The position numbers and the translations under genes are program-made. A DNA stretch of 64,000 nucleotides. It comes from Pseudodesulfovibrio sp. JC047 (lineage in GTDB: Bacteria; Desulfobacterota; Desulfovibrionia; Desulfovibrionales; Desulfovibrionaceae). Location: positions 1-64,000 of the forward strand of contig NZ_WUEH01000012.1 of NCBI RefSeq assembly GCF_010468615.1, in the 5' to 3' direction. Shown here one piece after another: positions 16,952 through 25,204 of this stretch (its first letter is position 1; every line of letters starts with the position of its first letter). Below the pieces are notes generated by a model. The model saw nothing but the letters and a program-made list of their open reading frames with translations, was not told the DNA's origin and made no database searches.

Positions 16952-18139
16952 ATGCAGCATTGGATACTTCACATCGACATGGACGCCTTTTTTGCCTCTG
17001 TGGAGCAGCTCGATAACCCCGAATTGCGCGGTCAGCCCGTGGCGGTCGGTGGGTCTTCTGAACGGGGGGTTGTCTCAGCCGCAAGCTATGAAGTCCGGGC
17101 GTATGGCGTGCATTCGGCCATGAGCGTGGTCAAGGCGCGGCAATTGTGCCCGAATATCATTCTCGTGCCCGGTCGGATGAAGCGGTACAAGGCTGTTTCG
17201 CGTCTGGCCATGGGCGTGTTGCACGAGTTCTCTCCGACGGTCGAACAGACCAGTGTGGATGAAGCCTATCTGGATGGGACCGGACTGGAGCGACTGTTCG
17301 GGCCGATTGACGAAGTCGCTCGGCGGATCAAGACCCGGATGGTGGAGGTCACTGGATTGACCTGTTCCGTTGGTGCCGCCCCGGTTCGTTTTTTGGCCAA
17401 GATCGCATCCGATGTGAATAAACCAGATGGTATTTTCATCGTGCATCACCAGGATGTCCCGACATTTTTGCACACGCTACCCGTCCAGAAAATTCCCGGT
17501 GTCGGTAAAAAGTTTGTTCAAAGATTGAAACGGCATGGAGTTCGAACCTGTGGCGATGTGTTGCGTAAACCACGTTATTATTGGGAAGAAAGACTTGGCA
17601 AGTATGGTGGTGCACTGCATGATCGCGCCAGTGGAATCGACCCGACGCCGGTCATGGTTTCCTCGGGTGCCAAGAGTTGCAGCGCGGAAAATACGTTTCA
17701 TCAAGATACCACGGACAGAGATATTTTGAAGAAGTGGTTGCTTGTTCAATCGGAACGGGTTGGGGCAGATCTTCGACGACATGGCTACAAGGGGCGGACC
17801 GTGACGCTCAAAATCAAATACGCTGACTTCAAGCAGATCACGCGGTCCAAAAGTCTGGATGGACGCACGGATGAAACCTCGGTCATTTTCGAAACCGTGT
17901 GTGGCCTTTTGCAACGGGAGCGGCTGCGCCGGGCCGTGCGACTTATCGGGGTCGGCGTTTCCAATTTTGAAATACGCACACGACAGGTCATGCTTTTTGA
18001 AGAGTCGCCGTTGGAACTGGAAGCGACCAGCGAACTGGACAAGGCCGTGGATGCGGTCCGCCGTAAATTTGGTGGGACAGCCGTGACGCGTGTGGACCTG
18101 CTGGGATTTCAGGGAAAAAAAACGGATTCTGATAAATAA
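16952..18139 (+). CDS. dinB: DNA polymerase IV (Y family)
   Basis: A 395-residue translesion polymerase. The catalytic motifs HIDMDAFFASVEQ and SVDEAYLDGT are intact, followed by the helix-hairpin-helix (IPGVGKKFVQRLKRHGV) and little-finger domains. I chose ATG 16952, which gives the normal family N-terminus MQHWILHID; ATG 16931 is an alternative. There is no clear C-terminal beta-clamp peptide: the end reads DLLGFQGKKTDSDK. No LexA box is recognisable upstream. Confidence 0.93.
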   Translation: MQHWILHIDMDAFFASVEQLDNPELRGQPVAVGGSSERGVVSAASYEVRAYGVHSAMSVVKARQLCPNIILVPGRMKRYKAVSRLAMGVLHEFSPTVEQTSVDEAYLDGTGLERLFGPIDEVARRIKTRMVEVTGLTCSVGAAPVRFLAKIASDVNKPDGIFIVHHQDVPTFLHTLPVQKIPGVGKKFVQRLKRHGVRTCGDVLRKPRYYWEERLGKYGGALHDRASGIDPTPVMVSSGAKSCSAENTFHQDTTDRDILKKWLLVQSERVGADLRRHGYKGRTVTLKIKYADFKQITRSKSLDGRTDETSVIFETVCGLLQRERLRRAVRLIGVGVSNFEIRTRQVMLFEESPLELEATSELDKAVDAVRRKFGGTAVTRVDLLGFQGKKTDSDK

Positions 18140-18258
18140 GTTCATCATTTCATCGATATAGCAGAAACTTGCCAAGGCCATGAAAGATTACTACATCATG
18201 CCTTGAGACGTGACATTAACTGTCCGCATGTCTGTGCGGCGTAACCCAATATGGATAT

Positions 18259-19536
18259 ATGAAAAAAAAGAGTGTGCGTTTTCAAACTGTTGCCCATGGC
18301 TTTTGGGTCATGCTCGTTTGTTCCCTGCTGGCTGTTTCTTCGGCCTTTGCCGAAGACCCGGAAGGATTGATGGACGTTGATCTGTCCCCCAAACCCGCTG
18401 CCTTGGACTCGGCTGTCGAGGCCGGACTTGACCATGTATTTCAGGTTTTGGAAGGGGACAATGCCCAGTTCAACCTTCAGGCAATTCAGCCCATGCTGGA
18501 TTTTGTCGTGAATACGACCGATGACCCCAAGAATATCGCTCCGGCCAAACGATTCAAGGGAAAAGGCATCTGTTTGCGGCAGGAAGTCGCCACGGATCTC
18601 GATACGATTTTACGGTATTTCTACAACCCGGATATTCCCAATTATCTGTTGTGCCCAGCGGTGCTTCGGTTGTCCGGTTGGCACAAGGACAGCCAGTTCC
18701 TGACCCGGGACAAGGGCTTGTGGGAAGAACTGCCGACATTGACCGAACCGGTGTTTGTCCGGGGACGTGAATTTGAGGCCAATACGCCGGACTCCTTTGC
18801 TGAAGCCTATTATGCTTATGATTCAAATCGGCTGCTCATTCTGCTTAACTATCAGGGAAAAAACGTTTTGGTGTCCGTCACGGAGCAGGACGGCAAATCT
18901 GATGTTGGCCGCAAAGGCGCGATCTTGAATGACACGCAATGGGATTATTTCTATTCCGGTCTGGAGGGATTGAACAAGGGCATGATCGGGTGGATGGATA
19001 CCTTCATGTATTCGTCCGGTTCGGTGCAGATTTTCGTGGAGCATGACGCGACCGCGCCACAAAGTTCCGTGTTCCTGTTCAAGTGGCTGAACGCGGGTTG
19101 GGCTGGAATGAACGTGGTCAAACGGAGCCATATCTATGACGGAAGTCTTCGGTATGCCCGGAGTTTCAAAAAGGTAGTCGAGTCCACGGATCTGACCCCT
19201 GAATCGGTGGTGCAGAACATGGCTGACGTGGTCTCCATGTCTGATATCGAAATGGATGTGCTGATCCGCCAGTATGCCAGGAATTTTGAAACCCGTTTCA
19301 AGAATGATCCCAAACTCAATTCTGGAGAATATGCAGAGATCATCGCGGACGGCGGCTATGCAAACGTTTTGGACAAAGAAGGTCGTCGGTCGGTTTTGGC
19401 CTTGGAAAAGCTCAAGAGTATGCTCGGCATGGAAACGCTGGTGACGCTTGGTGATGCACCCGCAGCCCCGAAAGTGGTTGCGACACCGGCTCCGGTTGTC
19501 GTCGAAACCCCTGTCAAGGAAATGCCGGAAGGGTAA
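18259..19536 (+). CDS. unrecognised periplasmic protein
   Basis: A 425-residue protein with a clear signal peptide (AHGFWVMLVCSLLAVSSAFA) and no motif I recognise. The mature part is mixed alpha/beta, rich in Asp, with two cysteines (GICLRQE and YLLCPAVL). It ends in a Pro/Ala/Val tail (APAAPKVVATPAPVVVETPV) that looks like a flexible linker. The upstream region of about 120 bases and a terminator at 19571 make it a single-gene unit. It is probably periplasmic and particular to this bacterial group. Confidence 0.8.
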   Translation: MKKKSVRFQTVAHGFWVMLVCSLLAVSSAFAEDPEGLMDVDLSPKPAALDSAVEAGLDHVFQVLEGDNAQFNLQAIQPMLDFVVNTTDDPKNIAPAKRFKGKGICLRQEVATDLDTILRYFYNPDIPNYLLCPAVLRLSGWHKDSQFLTRDKGLWEELPTLTEPVFVRGREFEANTPDSFAEAYYAYDSNRLLILLNYQGKNVLVSVTEQDGKSDVGRKGAILNDTQWDYFYSGLEGLNKGMIGWMDTFMYSSGSVQIFVEHDATAPQSSVFLFKWLNAGWAGMNVVKRSHIYDGSLRYARSFKKVVESTDLTPESVVQNMADVVSMSDIEMDVLIRQYARNFETRFKNDPKLNSGEYAEIIADGGYANVLDKEGRRSVLALEKLKSMLGMETLVTLGDAPAAPKVVATPAPVVVETPVKEMPEG

Positions 19537-19570
19537 ACGCTGGCAGGAAACTCGTATCCACGCTATATTG

Positions 19571-19605
19571 ACGGCGCGTTCCATTTGGTGACGCGCCGTT
19601 TTTTT
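19571..19605 (+). terminator. intrinsic terminator before the cysteine mini-gene
   Basis: The stem ACGGCGCGT / ACGCGCCGT with an 11-base loop runs into seven T. It ends the transcript of the periplasmic gene. The T tract lies only 16 bases before the next start codon and touches that gene's ribosome binding site, so any read-through directly sets expression of the mini-protein. Confidence 0.9.
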
Positions 19606-19620
19606 GCCAAGGAGAATACC

Positions 19621-19794
19621 ATGTTGGTCAGTGAAAGTGATGCCAAGTTCATGTTTTGTCCCCTGCTTAAAACACACGATGATAAAATGAAGATGTGTCA
19701 GGTTACCATGTGCATGATGTGGCGATGGGCTGATGAAACCCGGGGAAAAGGGTATTGCGGTTTGGCTGGAAGTCCTGTTTCAGCCAAGAAATAA
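19621..19794 (+). CDS. four-cysteine mini-protein (57 residues)
   Basis: A 57-residue protein, MLVSESDAKFMFC..., with Cys at 13, 26, 31 and 46 and a striking CMMWRW core followed by GYCGLAG. The cysteine spacing suggests one metal or Fe-S site. AAGGAG stands nine bases before the ATG, which supports translation. It has no signal peptide. I do not recognise the family with certainty; small proteins with a similar C-x-WRW pattern may occur in related bacteria. Confidence 0.72.
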   Translation: MLVSESDAKFMFCPLLKTHDDKMKMCQVTMCMMWRWADETRGKGYCGLAGSPVSAKK

Positions 19795-19830
19795 CTGGCT
19801 GTTTTTCTGGAAGAATAGCGGGAGACGGGT

Positions 19831-20271
19831 GTGTCAAAACCATTTGAATTTCAACTGGAAAAGGTTCTCGAATACCGGGAGCAGCTCGAAGAGCAGGCCA
19901 AGGGTGCTTTGGCATTGGCCAAGGCTGCGCGGGAGACGCAGGCGGCCAGGGTAACTGCGTTGGAAGAGCAACTGCGGAAACATCTGCTGACGGAAAACAC
20001 GTCCCATTCTTCAGCCAATGATATGTGGTTGTGGCGGCAGTACAAGGACGCGTTGACTCAGGATCTTTCTGTTGAACGGGTGAACCTGAATACTTTGGAA
20101 CTCAAATTGCAAAGATGTCGGACGGAGGCCGTGGAACGCTCCAAGGAAAAAAAACTTCTGGAGAAGCTCAAGGCAACACAAGCCAAGAAGCATCATGACG
20201 AAGAAAACGCCCGCCAAGAGAAGGAAAACGATGAAATGGCAACGCTTCGGTACAAATCTCAAAATTTCTAG
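19831..20271 (+). CDS. fliJ: flagellar export protein FliJ
   Basis: A 146-residue, almost fully helical coiled-coil protein that begins KPFEFQLEKVLEYREQLEEQ, the FliJ signature. FliJ links the FliI ATPase to the FlhA export gate in the flagellar type III secretion system. It starts at GTG 19831 with GGGAG upstream. It overlaps the next gene (motE) by 41 bases, a normal fliJ-motE arrangement. No fliI, fliH or hook gene lies in the window, so this pair is split from other flagellar genes here. Confidence 0.88.
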   Translation: MSKPFEFQLEKVLEYREQLEEQAKGALALAKAARETQAARVTALEEQLRKHLLTENTSHSSANDMWLWRQYKDALTQDLSVERVNLNTLELKLQRCRTEAVERSKEKKLLEKLKATQAKKHHDEENARQEKENDEMATLRYKSQNF

Positions 20272-20905
20272 AATTCTCGCCAGCCTCGTCTTTTTGGCGT
20301 TGCTCAAGCTCGCGGTATTCGGAATGCTCAGTGTCGATTCTCTGACACTCAAGGTCGTGGAATCGGTTTTGCCCGACAGTGTGGCCTCTGTGGCCAGTGC
20401 TGCGGAAACCGAAAAACCGTCTTCCACTCCCATTGCGGATACGGCTGATTCAGAGGCCAACCGGCGGATTCAGGCAGAGGCTGAAGCGGACAAGGCCGCC
20501 GCGTTGCGGACAGAAGACGATTTGCCCAAGGAGTGGAAAGCCCTCAAGCGCAAAGAGGAACAGCTCGCCATCAAGGAGCGCACGCTCAAGGAGATGGAGG
20601 CCAGTATCAAGGCCGAGGCCGCCAAGGTGGAGAAGCTTCACGCCGAATTGCGGCAGATGCTCGACGAGGCCAAGCGGGTCAAGGACAAGCGCGTCAAGCA
20701 GTTGGTGGATATGCTCTCCAACACCAAGGCCAAGAAGGCCGCCGAGATTTTGCAGAACATGGACGACGACTTGGCCGTGAAGGTGTTGTCCGGGATGCGG
20801 GGTCGTCAGGCCGGTCAGATCCTTTCGTTTGTAGAGGCGAACAAGGCGGCGCGGCTTTCGGAAGAGCTGACCAAATTGCAAATTCCCTTTGATGCCGACA
20901 TGTGA
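20231..20905 (+). CDS. motE: MotE-like flagellar motor chaperone
   Basis: A 224-residue protein: short cytoplasmic start, membrane helix or signal anchor (about 13-32, ILASLVFLALLKLAVFGML), a variable linker, a long coiled coil (about 105-165, KRKEEQLAIKERTLKEME), and a C-terminal MgtE-N/FliG-like domain (MLSNTKAKKAAEILQNMDDD, SGMRGRQAGQIL). This is the architecture of MotE, a periplasmic chaperone of the stator protein MotC. ATG 20231 has AAGGA at good spacing; ATG 20195 is an alternative. The motor role comes from family knowledge. Confidence 0.82.
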   Translation: MKWQRFGTNLKISRILASLVFLALLKLAVFGMLSVDSLTLKVVESVLPDSVASVASAAETEKPSSTPIADTADSEANRRIQAEAEADKAAALRTEDDLPKEWKALKRKEEQLAIKERTLKEMEASIKAEAAKVEKLHAELRQMLDEAKRVKDKRVKQLVDMLSNTKAKKAAEILQNMDDDLAVKVLSGMRGRQAGQILSFVEANKAARLSEELTKLQIPFDADM

Positions 20906-20928
20906 TTTTGAGAGGAAAATGATGGAAA

Positions 20929-20958
20929 GGGTGTGGTTTTGAGCCGCACCCTTTTTTT
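20929..20958 (+). terminator. intrinsic terminator after motE
   Basis: GGGTGTGG pairs with CCGCACCC (one G-T pair) across a 7-base loop and is followed by seven T. It closes the fliJ-motE transcript; truA starts 71 bases later and needs its own promoter or read-through. Confidence 0.88.
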
Positions 20959-21029
20959 GTGGGGAAGCCTCTGGTGGCCTTTTGGGGGTGGTCTTTCCAG
21001 TTCGGGATGTTTCGGGTATACCCGGGCGC

Positions 21030-21776
21030 ATGATTCGTATTCGATTGACCCTTGCCTATGACGGGACTGATTTTTGCGGGTGGCAGTTGCAACCCCGGGA
21101 CAGGACCGTGCAGGGCGAGTTGGAAAAAGTACTTGCCACGATTTTGGGCACACCCATTCGGGTGCATGGTTCGGGCCGGACTGATTCCGGGGTTCATGCC
21201 CTGGGACAGGTCGCGCATTTTGACTGTGACGATGCCCGGGAGGATTTTCCGTGGCGGCGCAGCCTGAATGCCCTGTTGCCCAAGGATGTCCGGGTGGTTG
21301 CTGCGGCAAAGGCTCCCTTGACCTTTCACGCCCGGTATTCTGCCGGATCGAAGACGTATGAATACTCCCTCTGGCATGAACGCGAGTTCTGTCTGCCCCA
21401 GCGGCGTTTATTCGTGTGGGACTGTGGCCCGGTAGATTTTTCTGCCATGGATGCGGCGGCCCGGATATTGGTGGGCGAGCATGATTTCGCCGCGTTTCAG
21501 AATGTGGGAACTGACGTTTCGTCAACGGTTCGTTCCATCAGTGAGATTTCGCGACATCCCGGCCAGACGGTCCATGAGTCGATGTGGCGGTTCTCGGCCA
21601 ACGGATTTTTGAAACAGATGGTCCGCAATCTGGTGGGGTGTCTGGTGGCGTGTGGTCGAGGTCGGATGTCTCCGGATGCCGTCTCAAAACTGCTGGATGG
21701 TCGTGATCGGACACAGGCTCCAGCCACGGTGCCGCCGCAGGGCTTGACCCTGATGCAGGTGGAGTATCCGCACTAA
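21030..21776 (+). CDS. truA: tRNA pseudouridine(38-40) synthase
   Basis: A 248-residue TruA that makes pseudouridine at positions 38-40 of the tRNA anticodon arm. The catalytic Asp is in GSGRTDSGVHALGQVAHF; YDGTDFCGWQLQ at the N-terminus and MVRNLVGCLV near the end are also typical. I chose ATG 21030 because the family normally starts at IRLTLAYDGT. Its stop codon abuts the stop of convergent fapA, with no base between. Confidence 0.94.
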   Translation: MIRIRLTLAYDGTDFCGWQLQPRDRTVQGELEKVLATILGTPIRVHGSGRTDSGVHALGQVAHFDCDDAREDFPWRRSLNALLPKDVRVVAAAKAPLTFHARYSAGSKTYEYSLWHEREFCLPQRRLFVWDCGPVDFSAMDAAARILVGEHDFAAFQNVGTDVSSTVRSISEISRHPGQTVHESMWRFSANGFLKQMVRNLVGCLVACGRGRMSPDAVSKLLDGRDRTQAPATVPPQGLTLMQVEYPH

Positions 21777-23678
21777 TTATCTGGTCAGTATATCGCGGTC
21801 CTTTTCGCTGAAAAAGAAGGTACTCGCTTCCATGCGCTGCGTGATGGGCTTGACCTTTTTGCAGAATTTGATGGTGGTTCCCGGGTAGACCATTCGTTTG
21901 ACCTGAATGTCGATGCCATCGAGTTCCCGTTGATGAGCAACCATGAGGTCTTGCATCCTGTTTTCCACCGATTGATGACATTTGGCCAGAGCGGCCCGAT
22001 GTTTGAGCACTTTGGCGATGGCCTGTCGTTTGTCCTTGGGTGCGCGGGTGAGCAGTTCCTTGGGAGACGATGTGCCGATGGCCTCGTCGATTTTCGCGAT
22101 GGCCTGCCGCACCTTGTTCCGTTTCAGGCGGAGGTCGTCATCTTCCTGTTGTTCAAGGTAGACCCCGATGACGGTAATCACGCCAAGCTCCGAGCTGGTC
22201 TCGTTGGCTTCGACGCCTTTGCGAGTCAGGATCGTTCCACCATTGATGACGCCTTTGCCCGAAGTGGCGAATAAACGACCATCCGCAGAGATCGTGGAGT
22301 TGAGGATTTCGTTGGCCACATGGATGTCGCCTCCGGCCCGGACATTCGCATTGGTCATGTAGTTGGCAATGATGTCCCCGTCACAGACCACTTCTCCCCC
22401 ATCCGGCATGAGGATGCCCCCTTTGACCTCGATCAGGTCTCCGGCATAGACCGTGGCGCTTTCGATGGACCCTTCGACAATGACGTGCGCCGGGGCTGAG
22501 ACGGAAAATCCGGCCTGGACGGACCCGAGAATCTTGATGGAGCCGTGCTCCACCTTGATGTTGCCGGAATTCAGGTCCACATTGCCCGGAATAACGAGAC
22601 ATTCGGTGACGGAAAGCGTGTTGCGTTCCATGACGACGATGCCTTTTGCCTTGGAGCGAAAGGTGATCTCGTCGTCATCGAGCATCACGTTTTCGCCAAG
22701 GTGGACATGCAGTTCTTTCCCTTCATGAGCCGGGATGGTCTTGCCATAGAGGTCAATGCCTCCTTCTCCCGTTGTGGGTGGGTGCAATTTGCCGATGGCC
22801 TGATTGGTTCGGACTGTCGGATAGGTTCCCCTGTTGCGAAAATCCAATCGTCCCGACGTGTCTTCGGTCCCAGTTGTCTCTCTGGTGGTAACGAGATATT
22901 CGAGCCAACCATCCCGACCCGGAACCGGGTGTGCGCCTTTGACGAGCGTCTGTTCGTGCAAGGGAAGGCCAAGTCTTTTGGCTTGGCTCAGCTTTTCGTC
23001 AAGTGCTGTGCGGTCAACGTCAATGACGACGCCGAGATCACGCATTTCCTTGTCAATGCGTTTCGGGGTGATGCGGTTGCCTTTGAAGTCCTGATGGTGA
23101 AGTGTTCCCGAAATTTCCACGGCGTCTTCTGAAATGCGTGGAATGGGGAAGACCGAAACAATGCCGTCCGAGACTGAGGCCATACCCCATACTTCGGAAA
23201 TATATGACTGGCTAACGGCATCCCAGTGGACGTTGTCTCCGGCTTCGATGGAGATTTCTTCCGGTTTGAAAACGCCTTTGGGCGTCAATGTATGACCGTC
23301 GATGGTCTGACCGTTCGCGGCTTTTTGGGCCTTGCGGAATCGAATGAATCGATCGTTCGGGAAAACAGGAAATTTGAGATCGCCAAGGGCCATGAGTGTT
23401 GCGTCTCGGGGCTCTTGTGCTGGAATGCCTCGCACCAGAGTGATGCCCTTGAATTCTTTTTCTTGAGTGATGGCATCGATGATTCGTCTGGCAGCGACAT
23501 CGTCAACGGGAAGCTGGACACCGGCTTCGGCAACCTGTTTTCGCAGCAGACTGACGCTGGGCTGCTCTCCTCCATCGGGAGGGAAATAGCGGTTCACTCC
23601 AAGTTTCATGCCGTCTTTGGACATGGCGAAACGAAATCGTGCGTCCAGGCCTTTTGTATGTGCTTTTTCGTCTGCCAT
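21777..23678 (-). CDS. fapA: FapA-family protein (DUF342)
   Basis: A 633-residue DUF342/FapA protein. It has an N-terminal region of about 170 residues, a FapA domain, then a right-handed beta-helix with repeated turns (GSIKILGSVQAGFSVSAP, GSIESATVYAGDLIEVKGGI, GGDIHVANEI), followed by a coiled coil and a final domain with VKRMVYPGTTIKF. Homologues are linked to flagellar or polar assembly in some bacteria, but the molecular role is unsettled. The start at 23678 has GGTGGAA upstream. It lies near, but opposite to, fliJ-motE. Confidence 0.88.
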   Translation of the reverse strand: MADEKAHTKGLDARFRFAMSKDGMKLGVNRYFPPDGGEQPSVSLLRKQVAEAGVQLPVDDVAARRIIDAITQEKEFKGITLVRGIPAQEPRDATLMALGDLKFPVFPNDRFIRFRKAQKAANGQTIDGHTLTPKGVFKPEEISIEAGDNVHWDAVSQSYISEVWGMASVSDGIVSVFPIPRISEDAVEISGTLHHQDFKGNRITPKRIDKEMRDLGVVIDVDRTALDEKLSQAKRLGLPLHEQTLVKGAHPVPGRDGWLEYLVTTRETTGTEDTSGRLDFRNRGTYPTVRTNQAIGKLHPPTTGEGGIDLYGKTIPAHEGKELHVHLGENVMLDDDEITFRSKAKGIVVMERNTLSVTECLVIPGNVDLNSGNIKVEHGSIKILGSVQAGFSVSAPAHVIVEGSIESATVYAGDLIEVKGGILMPDGGEVVCDGDIIANYMTNANVRAGGDIHVANEILNSTISADGRLFATSGKGVINGGTILTRKGVEANETSSELGVITVIGVYLEQQEDDDLRLKRNKVRQAIAKIDEAIGTSSPKELLTRAPKDKRQAIAKVLKHRAALAKCHQSVENRMQDLMVAHQRELDGIDIQVKRMVYPGTTIKFCKKVKPITQRMEASTFFFSEKDRDILTR

Positions 23679-23834
23679 TATTCCACCGTCAATGAGAAAA
23701 TGGTTGAGGGTCAGGTCACAGGGCGTCTTTGCAAAAAAGGGAAATCCAGAGTCTAAAAAAGACCTATCACAGGATTCTCGAGTCTGGCAATTCCTCGAAG
23801 AAAGAAGTATTTATAGGAGTAGTTATGGTTTGCT

Positions 23835-25073
23835 TTAGCGGGAAAGTCGCCAGTACAATTCTTCAAGGAGTGCCACGAGATCGGCGTGGATTCCCCCTGG
23901 TTCCGGGGGGATGCCGAACAGAGCGCGACGTTGTTCGCGGAGTCCTTCGGTCGAGACGGCCAACGGGTCGGAATGGAAGACTGTCATGGCCAGCCGTTCG
24001 GCGAGGAGATAGCCGGTCAGGCCATTGACCAAAAGGTCCATCAGCTCTTTGAAACGGTTGCGATTCCGGTTCCAGAATTCGAGAGCATCATTATTGGGTT
24101 CGGTGGCCACGGATTCGCAGATGAGCGAGTATAACGAATTGATACCGGCGCCGGGAATGCCACGTCGCCAGCCAAGGAGCCACGGGTTGCGCCAGAAGAG
24201 CAGGAAGTGGTCCGTGCCAGTGGTGATGATCTGTTCCATGGCCTTTTGGGCTGAGAGAAGGATGGGGTCATCCCAATGGGTCGGGCGGGCCGAGATATCC
24301 CATGCCGGGACCGGGCCAGTGTCGAACGTGGTACCCAGGGCCTTGCCCAAAATGTGTTGGAGCCAGTGGTTCGCATGTGGTGAGGCTGGAGTTTCAAGGT
24401 GTGCATAACTCAGAATCACTGTTCCCTGACCAAAGTCGTTGGCCGTGACACAGGGCAGACCATCCATGAAATCCGGGCTGAGATGGATTCCGTACAGATT
24501 TTCCCAATCCGCCATGGTCCCCTTGGGCAGGGTGGACAGATTGATGTCTGCGACCCAGAAATCCGGGCCGGGTTTTCCGTATCGGGCCAACACGGTCACG
24601 GAGTCGTCCTTCGGAGCGAATCGGCCTGGCCACCAGACCGGGAGCAGGGCATCTTTCATGTCGTCGGGGATCAGGGAATTCCCTTGCGTCAGGGTCACGT
24701 TGACATGGCCGGATAAGAAGTGGTGGAGTCGATTTTTGTAGCCCCGGCGAGTCCAGGGTGAGAGTCCCAGTCCATACGGGCCGGTCAGGGCCAGACCCGT
24801 GCCGCCGCAGAATCCGAGATAGGTGCCGCCATCGTGAACGAATTGACAGATGGCGTCCATTCCCCGTGCGGTCAACCGATCCGCCTTGCCTTTGGCCCGT
24901 CCTCCGGGAACGATAAGGAGCTTTGGCGTGTCTCCGAGCTTGCCAGAGAGCGCGCCATCAGCTATTTCTTGGCCGCGTACAAGACGATGGGGAATACCCC
25001 ACGCGGACAGTGCCCGTGTGATCAAAAGTCCCCAAAAATGGGATTCGTCCCAATATATATGTATGCTTGACAT
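23835..25073 (-). CDS. BPL_N-domain (class I GATase-like) protein
   Basis: A 412-residue cytoplasmic protein. The first 230 residues form a BPL_N domain, related to class I glutamine amidotransferases: IHIYWDESHFWG, LLIVPGGRA, and a nucleophile-elbow Cys in YLGFCGGTGLALTG. The C-terminal 170 residues are helical, Trp-rich and unfamiliar (NPWLLGWRRGIPGAGINSLY). No biotin ligase catalytic domain is present. The ATG at 25073 has GAGGGGG upstream. The reaction is unknown. It is divergent from valS. Confidence 0.78.
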   Translation of the reverse strand: MSSIHIYWDESHFWGLLITRALSAWGIPHRLVRGQEIADGALSGKLGDTPKLLIVPGGRAKGKADRLTARGMDAICQFVHDGGTYLGFCGGTGLALTGPYGLGLSPWTRRGYKNRLHHFLSGHVNVTLTQGNSLIPDDMKDALLPVWWPGRFAPKDDSVTVLARYGKPGPDFWVADINLSTLPKGTMADWENLYGIHLSPDFMDGLPCVTANDFGQGTVILSYAHLETPASPHANHWLQHILGKALGTTFDTGPVPAWDISARPTHWDDPILLSAQKAMEQIITTGTDHFLLFWRNPWLLGWRRGIPGAGINSLYSLICESVATEPNNDALEFWNRNRNRFKELMDLLVNGLTGYLLAERLAMTVFHSDPLAVSTEGLREQRRALFGIPPEPGGIHADLVALLEELYWRLSR

Positions 25074-25154
25074 ATGCGGCCCCCTCGACAAGGGTAAGTG
25101 CGCACGCTACCAAGGCCTGCCCCGGGAGGCAAGCTTAACCAAACGATATTTCAG

Positions 25155-25182
25155 GCCGTCAGTTTCGCAGACTGGCGTTTTT
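25155..25182 (+). promoter_or_regulatory. hairpin with T tract in the valS leader
   Basis: CGTCAGT pairs with ACTGGCG across a 7-base loop and is followed by five T, 22 bases before the valS start. No plus-strand gene lies upstream that it could terminate, since the neighbour is divergent, so it may be an attenuator for valS. It carries no T-box consensus. The stem is short, so the call is tentative. Confidence 0.4.
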
Positions 25183-25204
25183 GCTCTCATAAAGGAAGGA
25201 TTTC

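Noticed and set aside
25092-25204. T-box riboswitch before valS
   Set aside because: The AGGGTGGNACCGCG core is absent, and the leader is too short for a specifier stem and antiterminator.
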